Shown: positions 33,151-44,132, numbered from the stretch's first letter. The stretch is 64,000 nucleotides of DNA from Paraphoma chrysanthemicola (GCA_020744225.1 JAGMWG010000006.1:248001-312000); one strand, 5' to 3'. Translations and numbers: made by a program. Notes: generated by a model not told the origin, from the sequence alone.

Positions 33151-33802
33151 TCAAGGTACAACCTGGCTTATCTTTGTTTCAATCACGATCTGGCCATCAT
33201 GTTCTACGACGAAACGAGCGGAACCAACGAATATGCTATGGTCCAAAGCTTTCAGTTTTTCATCACCAGTCTGGATAATTAGCTAGAGCGCACGATACCA
33301 ATTCTTGAATTTCGGTACTCACCTCAAATTGTATGGATGTGACTTCAACATGGTCAGAATACGATCAGTGAGAGATGAATGCCCAACGGACTCACATGCA
33401 TTCCCAAAGTCCGTCGATTTTGCATCCGGACTAGCTGCGAAAATAGCCATGAATGCTGGGTCGATCTTCACGATACCGTGATACTTGTAAACCAGATGAG
33501 ACCCAGCCTGGGTCTTCAGGACAGCATTGACCGCAATTCTTACATGACTCTGAGCGGGCTCGATCCGAACTGTATCCGATCCATACTGCACTTCCGCATT
33601 GAGAGCAATAGGAAAATTCTCAACGCTTCTGAGTTCTCCCCATGTGATTGGAAAGACCTGTACTGAAGTTCCTGCTGCATTACCGATTGGAAATGGGGAA
33701 CCAGATTTGAGCTGAAGTAGCTTAATAAGTATTAATCGCATTTGCCAACTGCTCACTTACTTTGGCGGTGAAAGCTGGAATCAACTTTGGATGGCCTGAC
33801 AT
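33151..33802 (-). CDS. DUF3237 family protein (cluster gene 7)
   Basis: The model is complement(join(33151..33270, 33323..33342, 33396..33720, 33761..33802)), 168 residues. It needs a 20-nt microexon; only with it do the blocks join as DFGNA-FTSIQ-FETGDEKLKALD, the expected DUF3237 sequence. The N-terminus is MSGHPKLIPAFTAK, then the barrel strands VQVFPITWGE, SHVRIAVNAVLKTQAG, VYKYHGIVKI, and the end SIFVGSARFVVE. DUF3237 proteins are small beta-barrels of unresolved biochemistry, frequent next to oxygenases and dehydrogenases in aromatic catabolism and secondary metabolism. A role as a small-molecule isomerase, cyclase or binding protein is only inferred. Confidence 0.82.
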
Positions 33803-34178
33803 TTTCTTCCTCTTGGGCTGATGAATAGCACACGTACAATGATGAATCATACACTGCTCGGCGTATATAACGATCAATCTACGCTGCTTCGCTAGGATGA
33901 ACATTGGGACAGCTTCCGATTGGGGCGGAATAGACAGCTCCGGCGATGTAACCCTCGGGGATCGTTGCTTTGGGACGATATGGGCGTAACGCGGCTGCCG
34001 TCGCAAACGTTCGGACCGCCTTGCAGCATTGATGCTGCCTTCTGAACGGCTTAGGGATGGTGATCAATTGAAAGTGAAGAGAGCTTGTTCAAGCAAATCA
34101 AAGAACACACGTGCATGTATTGATAACAACTATATAAATCCTGGCGGCGAGCGACGACATAAACCTCATATGCTCGCT
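33803..34178. other. DUF3237 promoter / P450-2 3' region
   Basis: A TTCGGACC element is near 34011. No gene is seen. Confidence 0.45.
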
Positions 34179-36239
34179 TCAAAGCGGTTTACGATCAGTG
34201 AATAAGCGCTGGAAGAACTCTTCTTTGAAATTCCCGTCCGAATCAAGTACCTTCTGTGCCTCTTCCCATTGCCGACGTATTATTTGGGCTCGTTCTCGAC
34301 TTCGGGGTTCAATAATGCATCTTTCAACGTTAGTACTCGACCTGGGACACGATAACATATAAGCCATACCCGTAAGTGACGGGACGAACAATGAAGCCGT
34401 CCGTGACTGCATCTTGAACAATTGTCTCTCCATCTACGCGTCTGAACTCGAATGCCCATAACATTCTAGAGATTGCCATGAATAAACCTCGCTGTGCGAC
34501 ATGAAATCCTGGGCAAACCCTTCTACCGGCGCCGAAGGTAAAGTGAGGACGGAGAACAGAGTTCGGGTTGATACCATAATTTTCAAGAGCTGTCACTTCA
34601 GGGCTGTGGCGAGAGGGATCGAAGACTCTTGGGTTGGTCCAACTAGCATTGTTCAGAGCCCAAACGTTCATCATGATTGTCGAACGTTCAGGGATATGAT
34701 AGTTGCCATAGTCGTCAGCTTTCGAATTGCAATGCGGCACAGCCGCACTGAGGGTAGTTGGCATCCATCGCAGCGTCTCATCAATGCATGCTCGAATGTA
34801 AGGGAGATTTTCGCGATCTTCCCATTGCGGCAGTCGGTCACTCGAGACTATCTTGTCGATCTCGTCGTGCGCTTGTCGCTGCACATCTGGGTACAATATC
34901 ATGGCCTGTAGATGTGTCAGTAAAAGCTACCAACCGGATCAAAGTCGTATAACCTTGATGAAAGCGAGGGTCGTGTTCCATTGCGTATCGCTATGTTATG
35001 ATTAGTCAAGCCTTAGCTCCAGTAGAGTGGCTTACGTAGCTGCTCCAAATCCATGAGCAGCATTGTGTGCAATCTCCACTTCATTGAGGCGATCCGAATC
35101 GTCCTCAAGAAGCATGTCTCGTATGAAGCCTTGCCGCTATTAACCTAAACGCACCCGTATGACAATAGAACATTGGAGACACGAACTTGGATATACTTTG
35201 CCTTCCTTGATCTTTTGCTTAGCGTTTTCCAGCAGGTCGAAAAATAGACGGTCCTCGATGCTTTTGATTGCACTGAGCTTTTTCTTGAAAGAATTTAGAA
35301 ATTCCGGAAGGACCCTGATGAGGGGTCTGAGAGAGGGATATAGGTCGACTATCTGCAAATTTGCGGCTTCGCTGGTTCTGTCCATCCACTGCAGAAGTCA
35401 ATATACAGTTTGGCTCAGCAATGCGAGTTTCGTACATCCATGAGATCTTTTACGTATCCTTTCCTTGCATCACTAGTGCGCCAACCATACAGTACGGTTG
35501 ACGCAACACTGGTTGTATACCGTTGAAGATGACGAGAGAAGTCTGCAGGCTCCTCTAGGAGATCATTGAGCAATTGTACAGAGTCGAATGTCTAGAAATT
35601 GGATTAGGCAGTACTTTCGCTCGACCAGATCCGGAGACGTACCTGATACGGTAAGTACTGGTTGGCAGATTTGACATTCAATCTTAGGTGATAGGTTTTG
35701 CGTTGCCGCCTCCACGTATCATCGTTACTGCAGGGATCAGCTTGGCTCATATCAGGACGTTACAGTGAAACTTGCTCCCTGAACGCGATGTTCAAGCTGC
35801 CATTGCCCAATTCACGGATGTACAAGTCAGGGCGTGACGAATAGATGCTGCTTTTCTTCTCCAGTAAGTCTCTTATGGCGGAAGGATCATTCAGAAGCAG
35901 CATGTTTGTTTGCCCCAGCTTTAGCCCCGTGATAGGTCCGTCTAGGTTGTCAGTATTCCAGTCTTAATGCTATCTTAATCAAGATGACTAACATTGATTT
36001 GCCCATTCTTGGAATTTGAGATGGAAATTCTTCATGGGCATCTGGTGCAGGTTTCCGATGAGTGGAAGTGCGGGTGGACCTTCATGGTCTTCAGCTTACA
36101 TTGCGAACCTCAGCTGCTCGCCATTACCTGGTGCGAACTTGGCAGATTTTTTGCATGCGCTCATCAACGTATTGGTAATCAGGACAAGAAGAGCCGCCAC
36201 AGCCGCAAGAACAACATAGATTTCATAGGACAGCAGCAT
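34179..36239 (-). CDS. Cytochrome P450 monooxygenase 2 (cluster gene 8)
   Basis: A ten-exon model gives 541 residues in frame: 36128..36239, 35993..36079, 35764..35941, 35643..35727, 35436..35591, 35197..35388, 35036..35136, 34954..34990, 34370..34905 and 34179..34320 (complement). The N-terminal anchor is EIYVVLAAVAALLVLI, the hinge FAPGPPALPLIGN, then YGPITGLKLG and IYSSRPDLY. The I-helix region HNAAHGFGAATDTQWNT is split by an intron and has an atypical ATDTQW in place of AGxDTT. ExxR is DETLRWMP and the heme loop FTFGAGRRVCPGFH. The similarity to P450-1 in length and ending is clear. The intron number is far higher than in P450-1, so the two diverged long ago or one lost introns. Confidence 0.88.
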
Positions 36240-36873
36240 AATGATCACAAGCGAATTGAAAATTGTGTATCAGGAGCTTCGTGGAAAATGTATGGAATTG
36301 CATAGATATGGCAACGCCCAGCAGGCTACGCAGGCCCGCAGGGGCCAGTCACGCGCCAATCGGAAGTGCCATTCATGCAGTTCCGGGTGGGGTGGAACGA
36401 ACCCCTGTCCTAGAGCTGCCAATGTGTAACATAACGTTCCGACTCCGAAAAGCGCAGTGCCTTCCGGCGATAGATAGTACTTCGAGATGTAATCATTCAG
36501 TTAGATTGGTTGATACTATTATAGCTCGTATGCATCTTGGTGAGAGGCCGTTCATCTGTTTACGCGTACATTGCAGCATTCTGAGCCCAAGATCTTAGCT
36601 AGCAAGAAGACAAAGTCTTACGAGAACAGAGGGAAAAACCCTATTTTAACATCGAAAGCGAGTATCGATTCTGGTTTCGGCCATTTAATGTGGGCTTGCA
36701 GTATGCAAATACACGTGGTCTTGGCTGTCATAGAGACCAATAATGTGGCTTCATAGCAACAGATGTTGGTCTCACTCAGCGATGAGTTGGCCAAAACATC
36801 ACTCGCATACGACAGCTACATAAATACTGTCAAGTAAGCTGTGATTTTCAGAATGTGACCAATTGCTTAAAAT
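36240..36873. other. P450-2 promoter region
   Basis: CCGG or CCGA elements lie near 36382 and 36464. No gene is seen. Confidence 0.4.
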
Positions 36874-37368
36874 CTACTTTTCCAATTTCATCGCACTATT
36901 GACATCGGTGCCATTTGTCAAGTCGGCGCGTTGAGTTGCCATATCTACAGGGAAGGAGAAATGCTCGTGCACGTATTTCCATTCGCTTCCCCTCTTTCGC
37001 AACAAACTCGTTGTTCTGAAGTTGAAGTCAAAGTCATTCCCGTCAGCTGCCGTGCCCCAGTAACGCTGCACAGCTGTCACATAACCGAATTCCGTTGTGA
37101 TAGCTACCACTTCCATATCTTTGAAGGCAATTTGAGCATCAGCTAGGTATGGCGTAATGTTGTCGTAGTGAGCACGGAATCCCGGGCGCGCCACCGTACC
37201 CATCAGGTCAAAATACATAGCCTCGCTAAGATCGTAGAATCGTCTACCAGCATTCGGATCATCTTTGCACACCTTATTGCAGAAGTGCGCAAAGTCTTTG
37301 TAATGTTGTAGTATCTCCTGTTCGGCAGATTCAAGGTCAGGCCTATGGTCCTGAGTCTGCGTGAGCAT
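36874..37368 (-). CDS. SnoaL-like / NTF2-fold protein (cluster gene 9)
   Basis: This is an open frame of 164 residues from ATG 37368. It has the SnoaL-like pattern: an N-terminal helix pair (AEQEILQHYKDFAHFCNKV), the YFDLMGTVARPGF loop, PYLADAQIAFKDMEV, then strands EFGYVTAVQRYWGTAADG, FNFRTTSLLRKRG and WKYVHEHFSFPVD. The His-Glu-His before FSFP is typical of SnoaL_3-type proteins. Family members include polyketide cyclases, epoxide hydrolases and isomerases with a cone-shaped pocket. It is the last recognisable gene of the cluster. An upstream exon cannot be excluded. Confidence 0.8.
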   Translation of the reverse strand: MLTQTQDHRPDLESAEQEILQHYKDFAHFCNKVCKDDPNAGRRFYDLSEAMYFDLMGTVARPGFRAHYDNITPYLADAQIAFKDMEVVAITTEFGYVTAVQRYWGTAADGNDFDFNFRTTSLLRKRGSEWKYVHEHFSFPVDMATQRADLTNGTDVNSAMKLEK

Positions 37369-38658
37369 ACGCCATGTCGATGACTTGAGTTCTAGAAGGA
37401 CGAACTTTACTTGGGCCTCCTGGGATGTGTTTAGCTAGGTCGGAAACCTGCGCCAACGTAGTCTGGACAATGCTGTGAGCCGGCGATGATATCTGGTGCT
37501 GATTGCGACACGAACCTCGTCATTCCAGACAACCATGATTACGTACAAATCCTATTTGGATTCTGCAAATTTTGGCCTGGACAGACCCGACAGCAGTTAT
37601 CACCTGAAGCTATATCTATCCGTCTCCGGCGCAGTTTTCTTTGCTTCCGGAGAGGCATGGTAGGTCCCGAAAGCGGTTACCCGGGCACTCCGAGCTTTCC
37701 AAGGTTCACATGATGTACTCTACTGTGACGACTCCGATGAGCCACTCCCGAATGCCCTCACGAGCGTTCACGTTTGCGGCATAACTTTTAGAGTGTAACA
37801 AGGGCTCTAGACCATCACGTTGAGAATACCTTTACGAAATTGGTAGTATTGAAAGCTATCTGCGCTGCCGTCAGTCAACGCAGCGGACACCCATCGTCCG
37901 GCTCGGCAACATCGTCCGGACCGGTCCGCCAAGCGGAGGTTGAGTTCCCGCTTCAGAAATTACTTGGAGGAGCCCATAGATGAAGTAGGCGAAGATGTCG
38001 CTTTCAGCCCCGCTGTCAGTGCTCCGTTCAGTCTTTGTATCAGCCAATCTCTAATGATATACACTATTGGCATAAATCACACCAGCCTATCGGCCTCCGG
38101 TATTCTCCGGTATAATTGGCGTGCCTCACAGTCGCTCGAACTGGAGAGGTAGTGTAAGAGACAGTGACTCCAAACAGATTTGGCTATGGTAATTGAAGTG
38201 CTCGAACCTTATAGTAGCCCTACTTCTTATTTTGAGCCCTGTCAACATAATGGCTTCGCTTGTTACGCATATCCTGCATCAATGTACTGTGATTGTACGC
38301 AATGCAAAGGCAATATCATGGTTATACGCTGCGCATTCTGGCGTTCCCGCATCACACTCCCCATTATTTAGCATCACGTGTGTCCATCTCATCACGATGA
38401 GCGAATTCCTATGTCGCAAGCAATTCTGCATTTTATAAGGTCCAAAATGTCCATTGTGAGAAAGCTCCTTTGTGAATAGTGTTGAACAGACACCAAAGCG
38501 CATCTCCCAAAGGCAGAATGAAAGTCTAATACAAGCTGGTAATGACTGTAGTCCATCTATGTTCCCATATTTTGCCGTTGCCGGCGCCATCTAACTTTAT
38601 CTCTCGTCCCGCACTCAGCACCTCTCACTCCACCATTTTCGCAACAATAGCGATCGCT
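37369..38658. other. Intergenic, edge of the cluster
   Basis: About 1.3 kb with no credible gene. The part near the SnoaL-like gene has several CCGG elements (37636, 37652, and a GTCCGGACCGGTCC palindrome near 37915). Upstream of 37,500 it looks like ordinary spacer. Confidence 0.4.
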
Positions 38659-39085
38659 CTAAACACATGTGATCTTGTAGTAGTTGTTGTACTGGAATTC
38701 AATCGGTTTGCAAAACTGATCAGCAGGGAAACTTGGGCCAGCATCGGCGCACGCTGAATCGCCATGAAGTTGCACTAGTATCCATAGTTAGAAAAGTCAC
38801 ATTAAGCCAGTCCAATCCCACATCTGCTTCTCCGCAGTACGCTATGATGAGAAACGTACGAGTGCAGCCGTCTTTCAAATAGTAACTAGTGATGCTCGCC
38901 GGGTTAGGCGTCACCAGCGGCGCGCACACATTTGCATCCACGGACTGGTACTCGTGCTTGAGGCAGTTCTGGGTACGACCGCATTCGTTGCAGTCCCAGG
39001 TGACGAAGGTGCCGGCTCTAGCCACGGGCTGTTGGGCGAGAATGCTGGTGGCTGAGAGGGCAAGGAGGGGGATGGAGAAGTGCAT
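38659..39085 (-). CDS. Small secreted cysteine-rich protein, effector-like
   Basis: The model is complement(join(38659..38774, 38860..39085)), 113 residues. The 85-nt intron has GTACGT, a CTAACTAT branch and ACTAG. A signal peptide (MHFSIPLLALSATSILAQQ) precedes about 94 mature residues with eight cysteines: WDCNECGRTQNC, NVC, GC, then SAC, FC and the penultimate C in YYKITCV. Even cysteine number, small size and secretion fit a disulfide-stabilised apoplastic protein. Such proteins in plant-associated fungi are called candidate effectors, but no family is recognised and no function can be given. Confidence 0.72.
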
Positions 39086-39956
39086 TTTGATGAGCTGGCT
39101 GGATGCTTGTTTGGTTGGTGATGGTGGTTTGATGATTTGTGCAAGAGGTGAAGACTGGATGTGCTGTGCTGTGATGCTTGAGGCGATAGCAATTTCGAGG
39201 CGTACTTATACTCATTTTCCCTTCAAATCTATCCCTGATTTACAATTACCGTCTTGTATATATGATAGTCCTGCTATAACACCGAGTTCATAAGGCTCGT
39301 AGAATAATGTGTTGGTGGAGTAATCCCCCACTGACGCGTCCTTCACCATAACCTACGAGATTGGGCGTACACTCGCAATGACGTCCCCATTTCCCCATGC
39401 GAGAGAAGAGGTTTCGAATTTTTTGAGTCAAAAGACTCTGGCGTAGCACATGCACGTTGCGCCTAGCCACCTAGCGTTACACGGGCGCTGACACAGTAAG
39501 CGCGCGCAACCAATGTCCTTCGCATAAGAGCCTCGCGGCTCGGCTTGTCGCGGCACCGATGTTGTTGCTTGCAGTCATCCGGATGTAGGGTGTGGAGGCT
39601 GAGAAAGTGTTGGGTGAGGTCAGTGTAGTCGTAATGGGGCGTAATGCTACTACACGTTGGGAGGTCGGTGGGGTTTTGTATGCGAGAGACGTTATTGGCC
39701 TTTACGCACGTGGGAATAAGAGTGTATGACCAATGAGTAGGCTTCCGACGGTTGCTAGCCGCTTCAGCTGGCGCAGAAGCTGGAGAATGACGTGGGTCGT
39801 GTTACGTACAGCGAAGAGCCCCAACTGCACAACGTTGATGTGCCATTATGTCCTACGTTGGTCGCTGTCGTCCGCTTGGGCATGGCAGATTCGATGTGTT
39901 CCAATTTGATGTGCGTAAGTTTGCATGCCAGCTTGTGGGCCCTCGTCGCTTCACTT
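39086..39956. other. Intergenic, no gene seen
   Basis: About 870 bp between the secreted-protein gene start and the MFS gene stop. Nothing supported. Confidence 0.5.
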
Positions 39957-41453
39957 TCAGATCTTCGCCTTCACCACCCAGCGTCTGCCTAGGCATGCCC
40001 ATCGACTGAAGAGAAAGGAGATCAAACTTAACCCAAGGATAGCACAGAAGAAGGCCACCATCGGCTGTGGCCCAACTGTCTCCACAAGCTCACCACTGAT
40101 CGGTATGCACACCAAAGTGGCGAGACTGGCGATGAAGTACATGGATCCGTAGTATCGTCCAAACTCTTCAGCTCGACAAAGCTGACCAACGCAGGCGGGT
40201 GTCAGCGCCATCCAGCTACCCGTGCCAAATCCAAACAGGGCCGCGAAACAATACAACGCCGCGAGGGATGTCGTGCCAAGCGGAAGCCACAGCACAAGCA
40301 TGAATACGAGCGTGAAGATGATCATGATAAATAGCGTGTTGAAACGTCCAATCTTGTCAGCAGCATAGCCCGGAAGTAGTCGGCCAAGGCATGACACGCC
40401 GTTCAGGACCGAGATGAGGTAGAAGCCGGTTTCGGGCGGGAAGCTGGTACTCAGCGTGGCATATGTTGGCAAGATGCCCAGTGCACCAAACAAGACGACC
40501 TCGAAGCCGAATACACTCATAGTGAAGAGGCTTAGACGAAGGTCGCCGTAAATGGACAAGGAGATGATGGCCTTCCTCTTCGCAGCGGGTACGGGTGGGA
40601 TTCGAGCTTTGATGAGAATGTTACCAACAATGAAGCAGAACAAGAATACGAAGCCGAGGATGCGAAGCGACCATGCGTAGCCATATGCAGGAAAGGTTGT
40701 GCGGAGTATGAGCGGAATCGTCAGACCGCCCGTCGACGACCCCATCATGGCAATCCCTTGCGTCAATCCACGTCGCTCTTTGAACCAGTGCGCGACCACC
40801 GCAAGGCTCGTAGTCGTCAACATCGCTCCCGAAACGCCTCCCAGCACGCCACAGCACAGTATCATCTGCCAGAACGTCTTGCACTCAGCGAGCAGGAAGA
40901 TCATGAGCAGAAAGCCAATGCTTCCTGCCAATGCGATCCACCGCGGACCGTATCGATCGAATAGTGGCCCAACCCATAAACCAAGTGCGAGAGATAGGTA
41001 CACGAACACAGATGGTATCCATCCTATATCTCGCGCAGTCATGTACGACAATTGATGCTGGCCCCAGTAATCTTGCAGTGTGCCAATAGACACCATAAAG
41101 CCGAAGGACGGGAATAGCAATAGCCAGGCAGACGCAACCACGAGCCATGCACGCAGTCCGCCTTCCGGGAAATCGTCTTCAGCATCAACGATCGGTATAC
41201 CAGGCTCCTCGTCATCCGTATTGCGGTTGCTTGGATCTCGTCTTGATCGCGATCGAGCTTGTGACCTGACTTCTGCTTCGCGCTGGTGTGTTGAATGCTT
41301 CTCGTCGCCACTCCCCGTTTTCGAACGTCCCGTCATCTTCGATACGGTGCGGCGCAATCCATCCCATATCTCATCTGCTTCCATCTCGTGTCTGCCGGTG
41401 CTGGACGACGGCATATCCTGCATCTGCACCGTGGGGTTCGCTGTTGGATCCAT
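39957..41453 (-). CDS. MFS transporter, monocarboxylate-porter-like
   Basis: This is a single exon of 498 residues from ATG 41453. A 100-residue hydrophilic N-terminus ends at FPEGGLRAWLVV, the hallmark DFPEGGxRAW start of fungal monocarboxylate-type (MCH/MCT) porters. Twelve hydrophobic segments follow, including SFGFMVSIGTLQDYW, GVLGGVSGAMLTTTSLAVVAHWFKERRGLTQGIA and MGSSTGGL. The loop motif GRLLPGYAADKIGRFN lies between TM8 and TM9. The substrate is unknown; members move monocarboxylates or small metabolites at the plasma membrane. It lies 2.6 kb outside the metabolic cluster and is separated from it by the secreted-protein gene, so cluster membership is doubtful. Confidence 0.88.
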   Translation of the reverse strand: MDPTANPTVQMQDMPSSSTGRHEMEADEIWDGLRRTVSKMTGRSKTGSGDEKHSTHQREAEVRSQARSRSRRDPSNRNTDDEEPGIPIVDAEDDFPEGGLRAWLVVASAWLLLFPSFGFMVSIGTLQDYWGQHQLSYMTARDIGWIPSVFVYLSLALGLWVGPLFDRYGPRWIALAGSIGFLLMIFLLAECKTFWQMILCCGVLGGVSGAMLTTTSLAVVAHWFKERRGLTQGIAMMGSSTGGLTIPLILRTTFPAYGYAWSLRILGFVFLFCFIVGNILIKARIPPVPAAKRKAIISLSIYGDLRLSLFTMSVFGFEVVLFGALGILPTYATLSTSFPPETGFYLISVLNGVSCLGRLLPGYAADKIGRFNTLFIMIIFTLVFMLVLWLPLGTTSLAALYCFAALFGFGTGSWMALTPACVGQLCRAEEFGRYYGSMYFIASLATLVCIPISGELVETVGPQPMVAFFCAILGLSLISFLFSRWACLGRRWVVKAKI

Positions 41454-42146
41454 TCTGTCTGCACAGCAACGCTGCCTGTTCCTATTCTCGCCCTGTGTGA
41501 TGGGAAGTCTGAAAGCGTACCAGACTATGAATGCGCATCGAAGCAAGCCTTATAACACCACCTGGATTTTTAATCCGCTTTCGCACATCGCGCTTGGCAA
41601 CAGCATCATTCTACGCCCTATGCGCGATGCGAGCCTATCGGTTGTGTGTGAGCTGGCCGGACCGTTGACAATTTGTGGGTGCCCCGCTTCAACAGCCGCC
41701 ATCAGGCATCGGAATTTTAGTCGGCAGTCCGAACTCCATAGTAGCGCTTTGCTCCGACATCGTTTCGTGAGTCAGTAAGTATGCGATTGTTGCCGTGTCG
41801 ATCATGGCAAGTGTCGGCTGTGCTATTGTCGTGGACGAGGCGGTTTGGAGTTGCAGCAGATGTATTAGGCAAGCTCGGAGTGGGTTAGTCCCGATCGGTG
41901 CCCAGCCACGTTCATCCCAATGATGGGGATTATGAATACATCAACCAAAATGCTCAAGACTTAGTCCACGAGATCGAAGTGAGATGCGCCCTGTTGTACC
42001 TGAGCCAAGTGTATACAGCCACGATAGCTTTCTACATTTCTGGCCAATCAGAATCAAGGGCTGCGCACGGCGCGCGAGAATTGCTCATACACGACAGTCA
42101 AACGGTGTCTTTCCATTAGCGAGGGTTCCTACATCTACACATTATT
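41454..42146. other. Intergenic, no gene seen
   Basis: This is the MFS promoter and spacer. Open frames on the plus strand lack support. Confidence 0.5.
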
Positions 42147-42659
42147 TTAGTATTGATCCGAAGGAAAATGTGCAACTAGAAAATTAGGACTCGAATGGTT
42201 TCCAAGCACTATTTGCACAGTCGGGGCGACGCTCATTCTGAGAAACGACCAGTTCGGGGTGCTCATGCAAGATCTAGGAGCACGACGCTGGGCTAAAAGA
42301 GCTCCATTTTTGCCCAAGGCGACCGTCGCGGGTAGCATGCCATCGATCAATGCAAGGCAACTACGCCCGTTAAGCTTCACGAGACGAAGGTAATCCCGCT
42401 CGTCCTGGGTGAACGTACCGTGGCGAAACCTCAATGAAGCGACTCAGGCCCGTACTGCTTCGTTGCTAATCAAGTCCCAATTCGCGGTGGATGGATATAC
42501 CATATGGCGCGGTCTAGGCACGGACCGTCGATAGCGCAACCAAGATTGTGAGCCTGTTGTGGTCTCGGATGCAGTGCCAGTCGGCTCGATGACATCACAC
42601 GGAGGTTGATTAAAGAGTCGAGCAGCATCACGAGAGGGACTGTTGGAATAGATGGTCAA
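42147..42659 (-). pseudogene. Myb/SANT-like domain relic with a premature stop
   Basis: One minus-strand frame runs from about 42659 to 42147 and is interrupted only by a TGA near 42445. After it comes HGTFTQDERDYLRLVKLNGR, which has the spacing of a fungal Myb/SANT-like first helix. The expected second tryptophan helix is degraded to CLALIDGMLP. The TGA would arise from CGA by one C-to-T change. It has no good start codon. I read it as a decayed fragment, not an active gene. Confidence 0.4.
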
Positions 42660-43142
42660 TACTAACGCCTACATCAGATGTTACCGAGAATAGATCAGGA
42701 TGTAGCTCGTGATTGGGGAGTTCGGCTGCGTTCAGTCCCAATCGGTCCCACGATGGCAGGTCTCATGTAAAGTAGTGCCGGTTACTACTACCGTTATAAG
42801 CTACTTTTACGCCACATACCCCAGGATAACAACAAGCCAAGACTGCTGCTGGCGACGTCGCGACGTTGAGCATCAGCGTTGGGGGCCGAGCAACGGTATT
42901 GGTCGACTGACGCTGCCCAGAAACGCTGCAATTTCAACGCGGGTTATGATTGGACGACATCCCAGGTACAGTGTAACACGGCGCCATTTGTGGACACGGC
43001 TGAACACGAGCTTTCAAGCCTCGCGATGGAGATGTTCCAGGCCATAAAATGGCCGAGAAGTGCAGATCGAATGGAGACATAAGTCCCCACCCCCAGCATC
43101 CTGTCGTCTGCCACCATACTTGTGACCACTTTCATACTCAAG
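42660..43142. other. Intergenic, possible missing first exon of next gene
   Basis: The frame of the next gene stays open upstream to about 43083 and encodes a hydrophobic stretch (ILSSATILVTTFIL) that could be part of a signal peptide. No ATG is in frame, so an upstream exon is likely somewhere here. Confidence 0.35.
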
Positions 43143-44132
43143 ATGGTTGACTGCTACCACAAGGCTTTTACACGGTCCAAGAAGACTGCGCCATGCAACC
43201 ATACAGCTTTACAAGAAGGGAAGCATACCCAGTGTTGCGAACCGGGCGATCTCTGCCTCACGAACGGCCTCTGTCGCGAGGAGACAGTGAATGAGACGTC
43301 GAACTACGCCTGGCGATTCGGCTGCACAGATGAAACATTTCGAGATCCGGCGTGCGCGACGCAGTATTGCGACAGCAAGCCCGAGACAAAAGGTGGGCTC
43401 CTCCCCAAACCACTCGACTGAACGCGGCTGACTTTCAGAACAGCCATGGACCTGAAGCTCACGTGGCAATGTCCTGAGGAGAACACCTGGTGCTGTAATA
43501 CTGGCGAGCCGATGTCTCAAGAGTCTCGAACAAATCGCAGCAATACCACATGCTGCACAATGGAGAATTTGCTCTTCAAAGCGGGACCTCCTGAAGTGTA
43601 TACCATAGCAGCGTTCTTCGGCTCTGCCTTTTCCATCGGAACATTGTTTCCTTCGTCCACACCAGTCTCAAACGCGACAGGCTCCGCAGGCTTTGCCTCT
43701 ACGCCTACATCGTCCTTGGCTGGATCATCAGTCCCCGCTCCCGCATCTTCGAGTCCTTCCACGCTCGCAATTGGGCTCGGCGCAGGCCTCGGTTCTGCCG
43801 CTGCGATTGCGCTTGGGATTGTGTCGTTTTGCCTTTGGCGCAGAAGGAAGAGGAATATAGACTCTACTCGGAGCTCCACACCGGCAAAGGAATTATCTGA
43901 CCATGGTCTGACTGAGGTTTCGGATGCCGAACGCGCGGAAATGATTGCTGCAGAGCACAGAACGGAATTGACGTCGCCTGTCTCGCCAGCCGAGCTATGG
44001 TCGCCATCCGACGCGCAAAGGCTAGAACTCCCAGTGGATGAGAAGGGTGCGCTGGGGACCCGTGAGTTGCCAGCTGGGGAAGAAAAGGGTAGACGGGTAA
44101 TTGCAGAATTGGACGGCCAGCCAAGGAATTAG
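43143..44132 (+). CDS. Cysteine-rich single-pass membrane protein A
   Basis: The model is join(43143..43392, 43444..44132), about 312 residues. The 51-nt intron ends at AACAG and keeps frame. The ectodomain is cysteine-rich (QCCEPGDLCLTNGLC, FGCTDETFRDPACATQYC, then WQCPEENTWCC). A Ser/Thr/Pro/Ala-rich stalk follows, then one TM helix (GLGSAAAIALGIVSFCLW) with a stop-transfer RRRKR, and a charged cytosolic tail. This is a common architecture of fungal cell-surface proteins of unknown function, Mid2-like in layout. The 5' end is uncertain: ATG 43143 gives no signal peptide. A similar gene (46760-47749) lies 2.6 kb downstream. Confidence 0.65.

Noticed and set aside
33342..33396. Apparent early stop in the DUF3237 gene
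   Set aside because: Reading straight through gives a stop after NLR, but an intron and a 20-nt exon restore the conserved FETGDE block, so the gene is intact.
39957..41453. MFS transporter as the exporter of the metabolic cluster
   Set aside because: It lies 2.6 kb beyond the last cluster gene, behind an unrelated secreted-protein gene, and its monocarboxylate-porter type gives no specific link.
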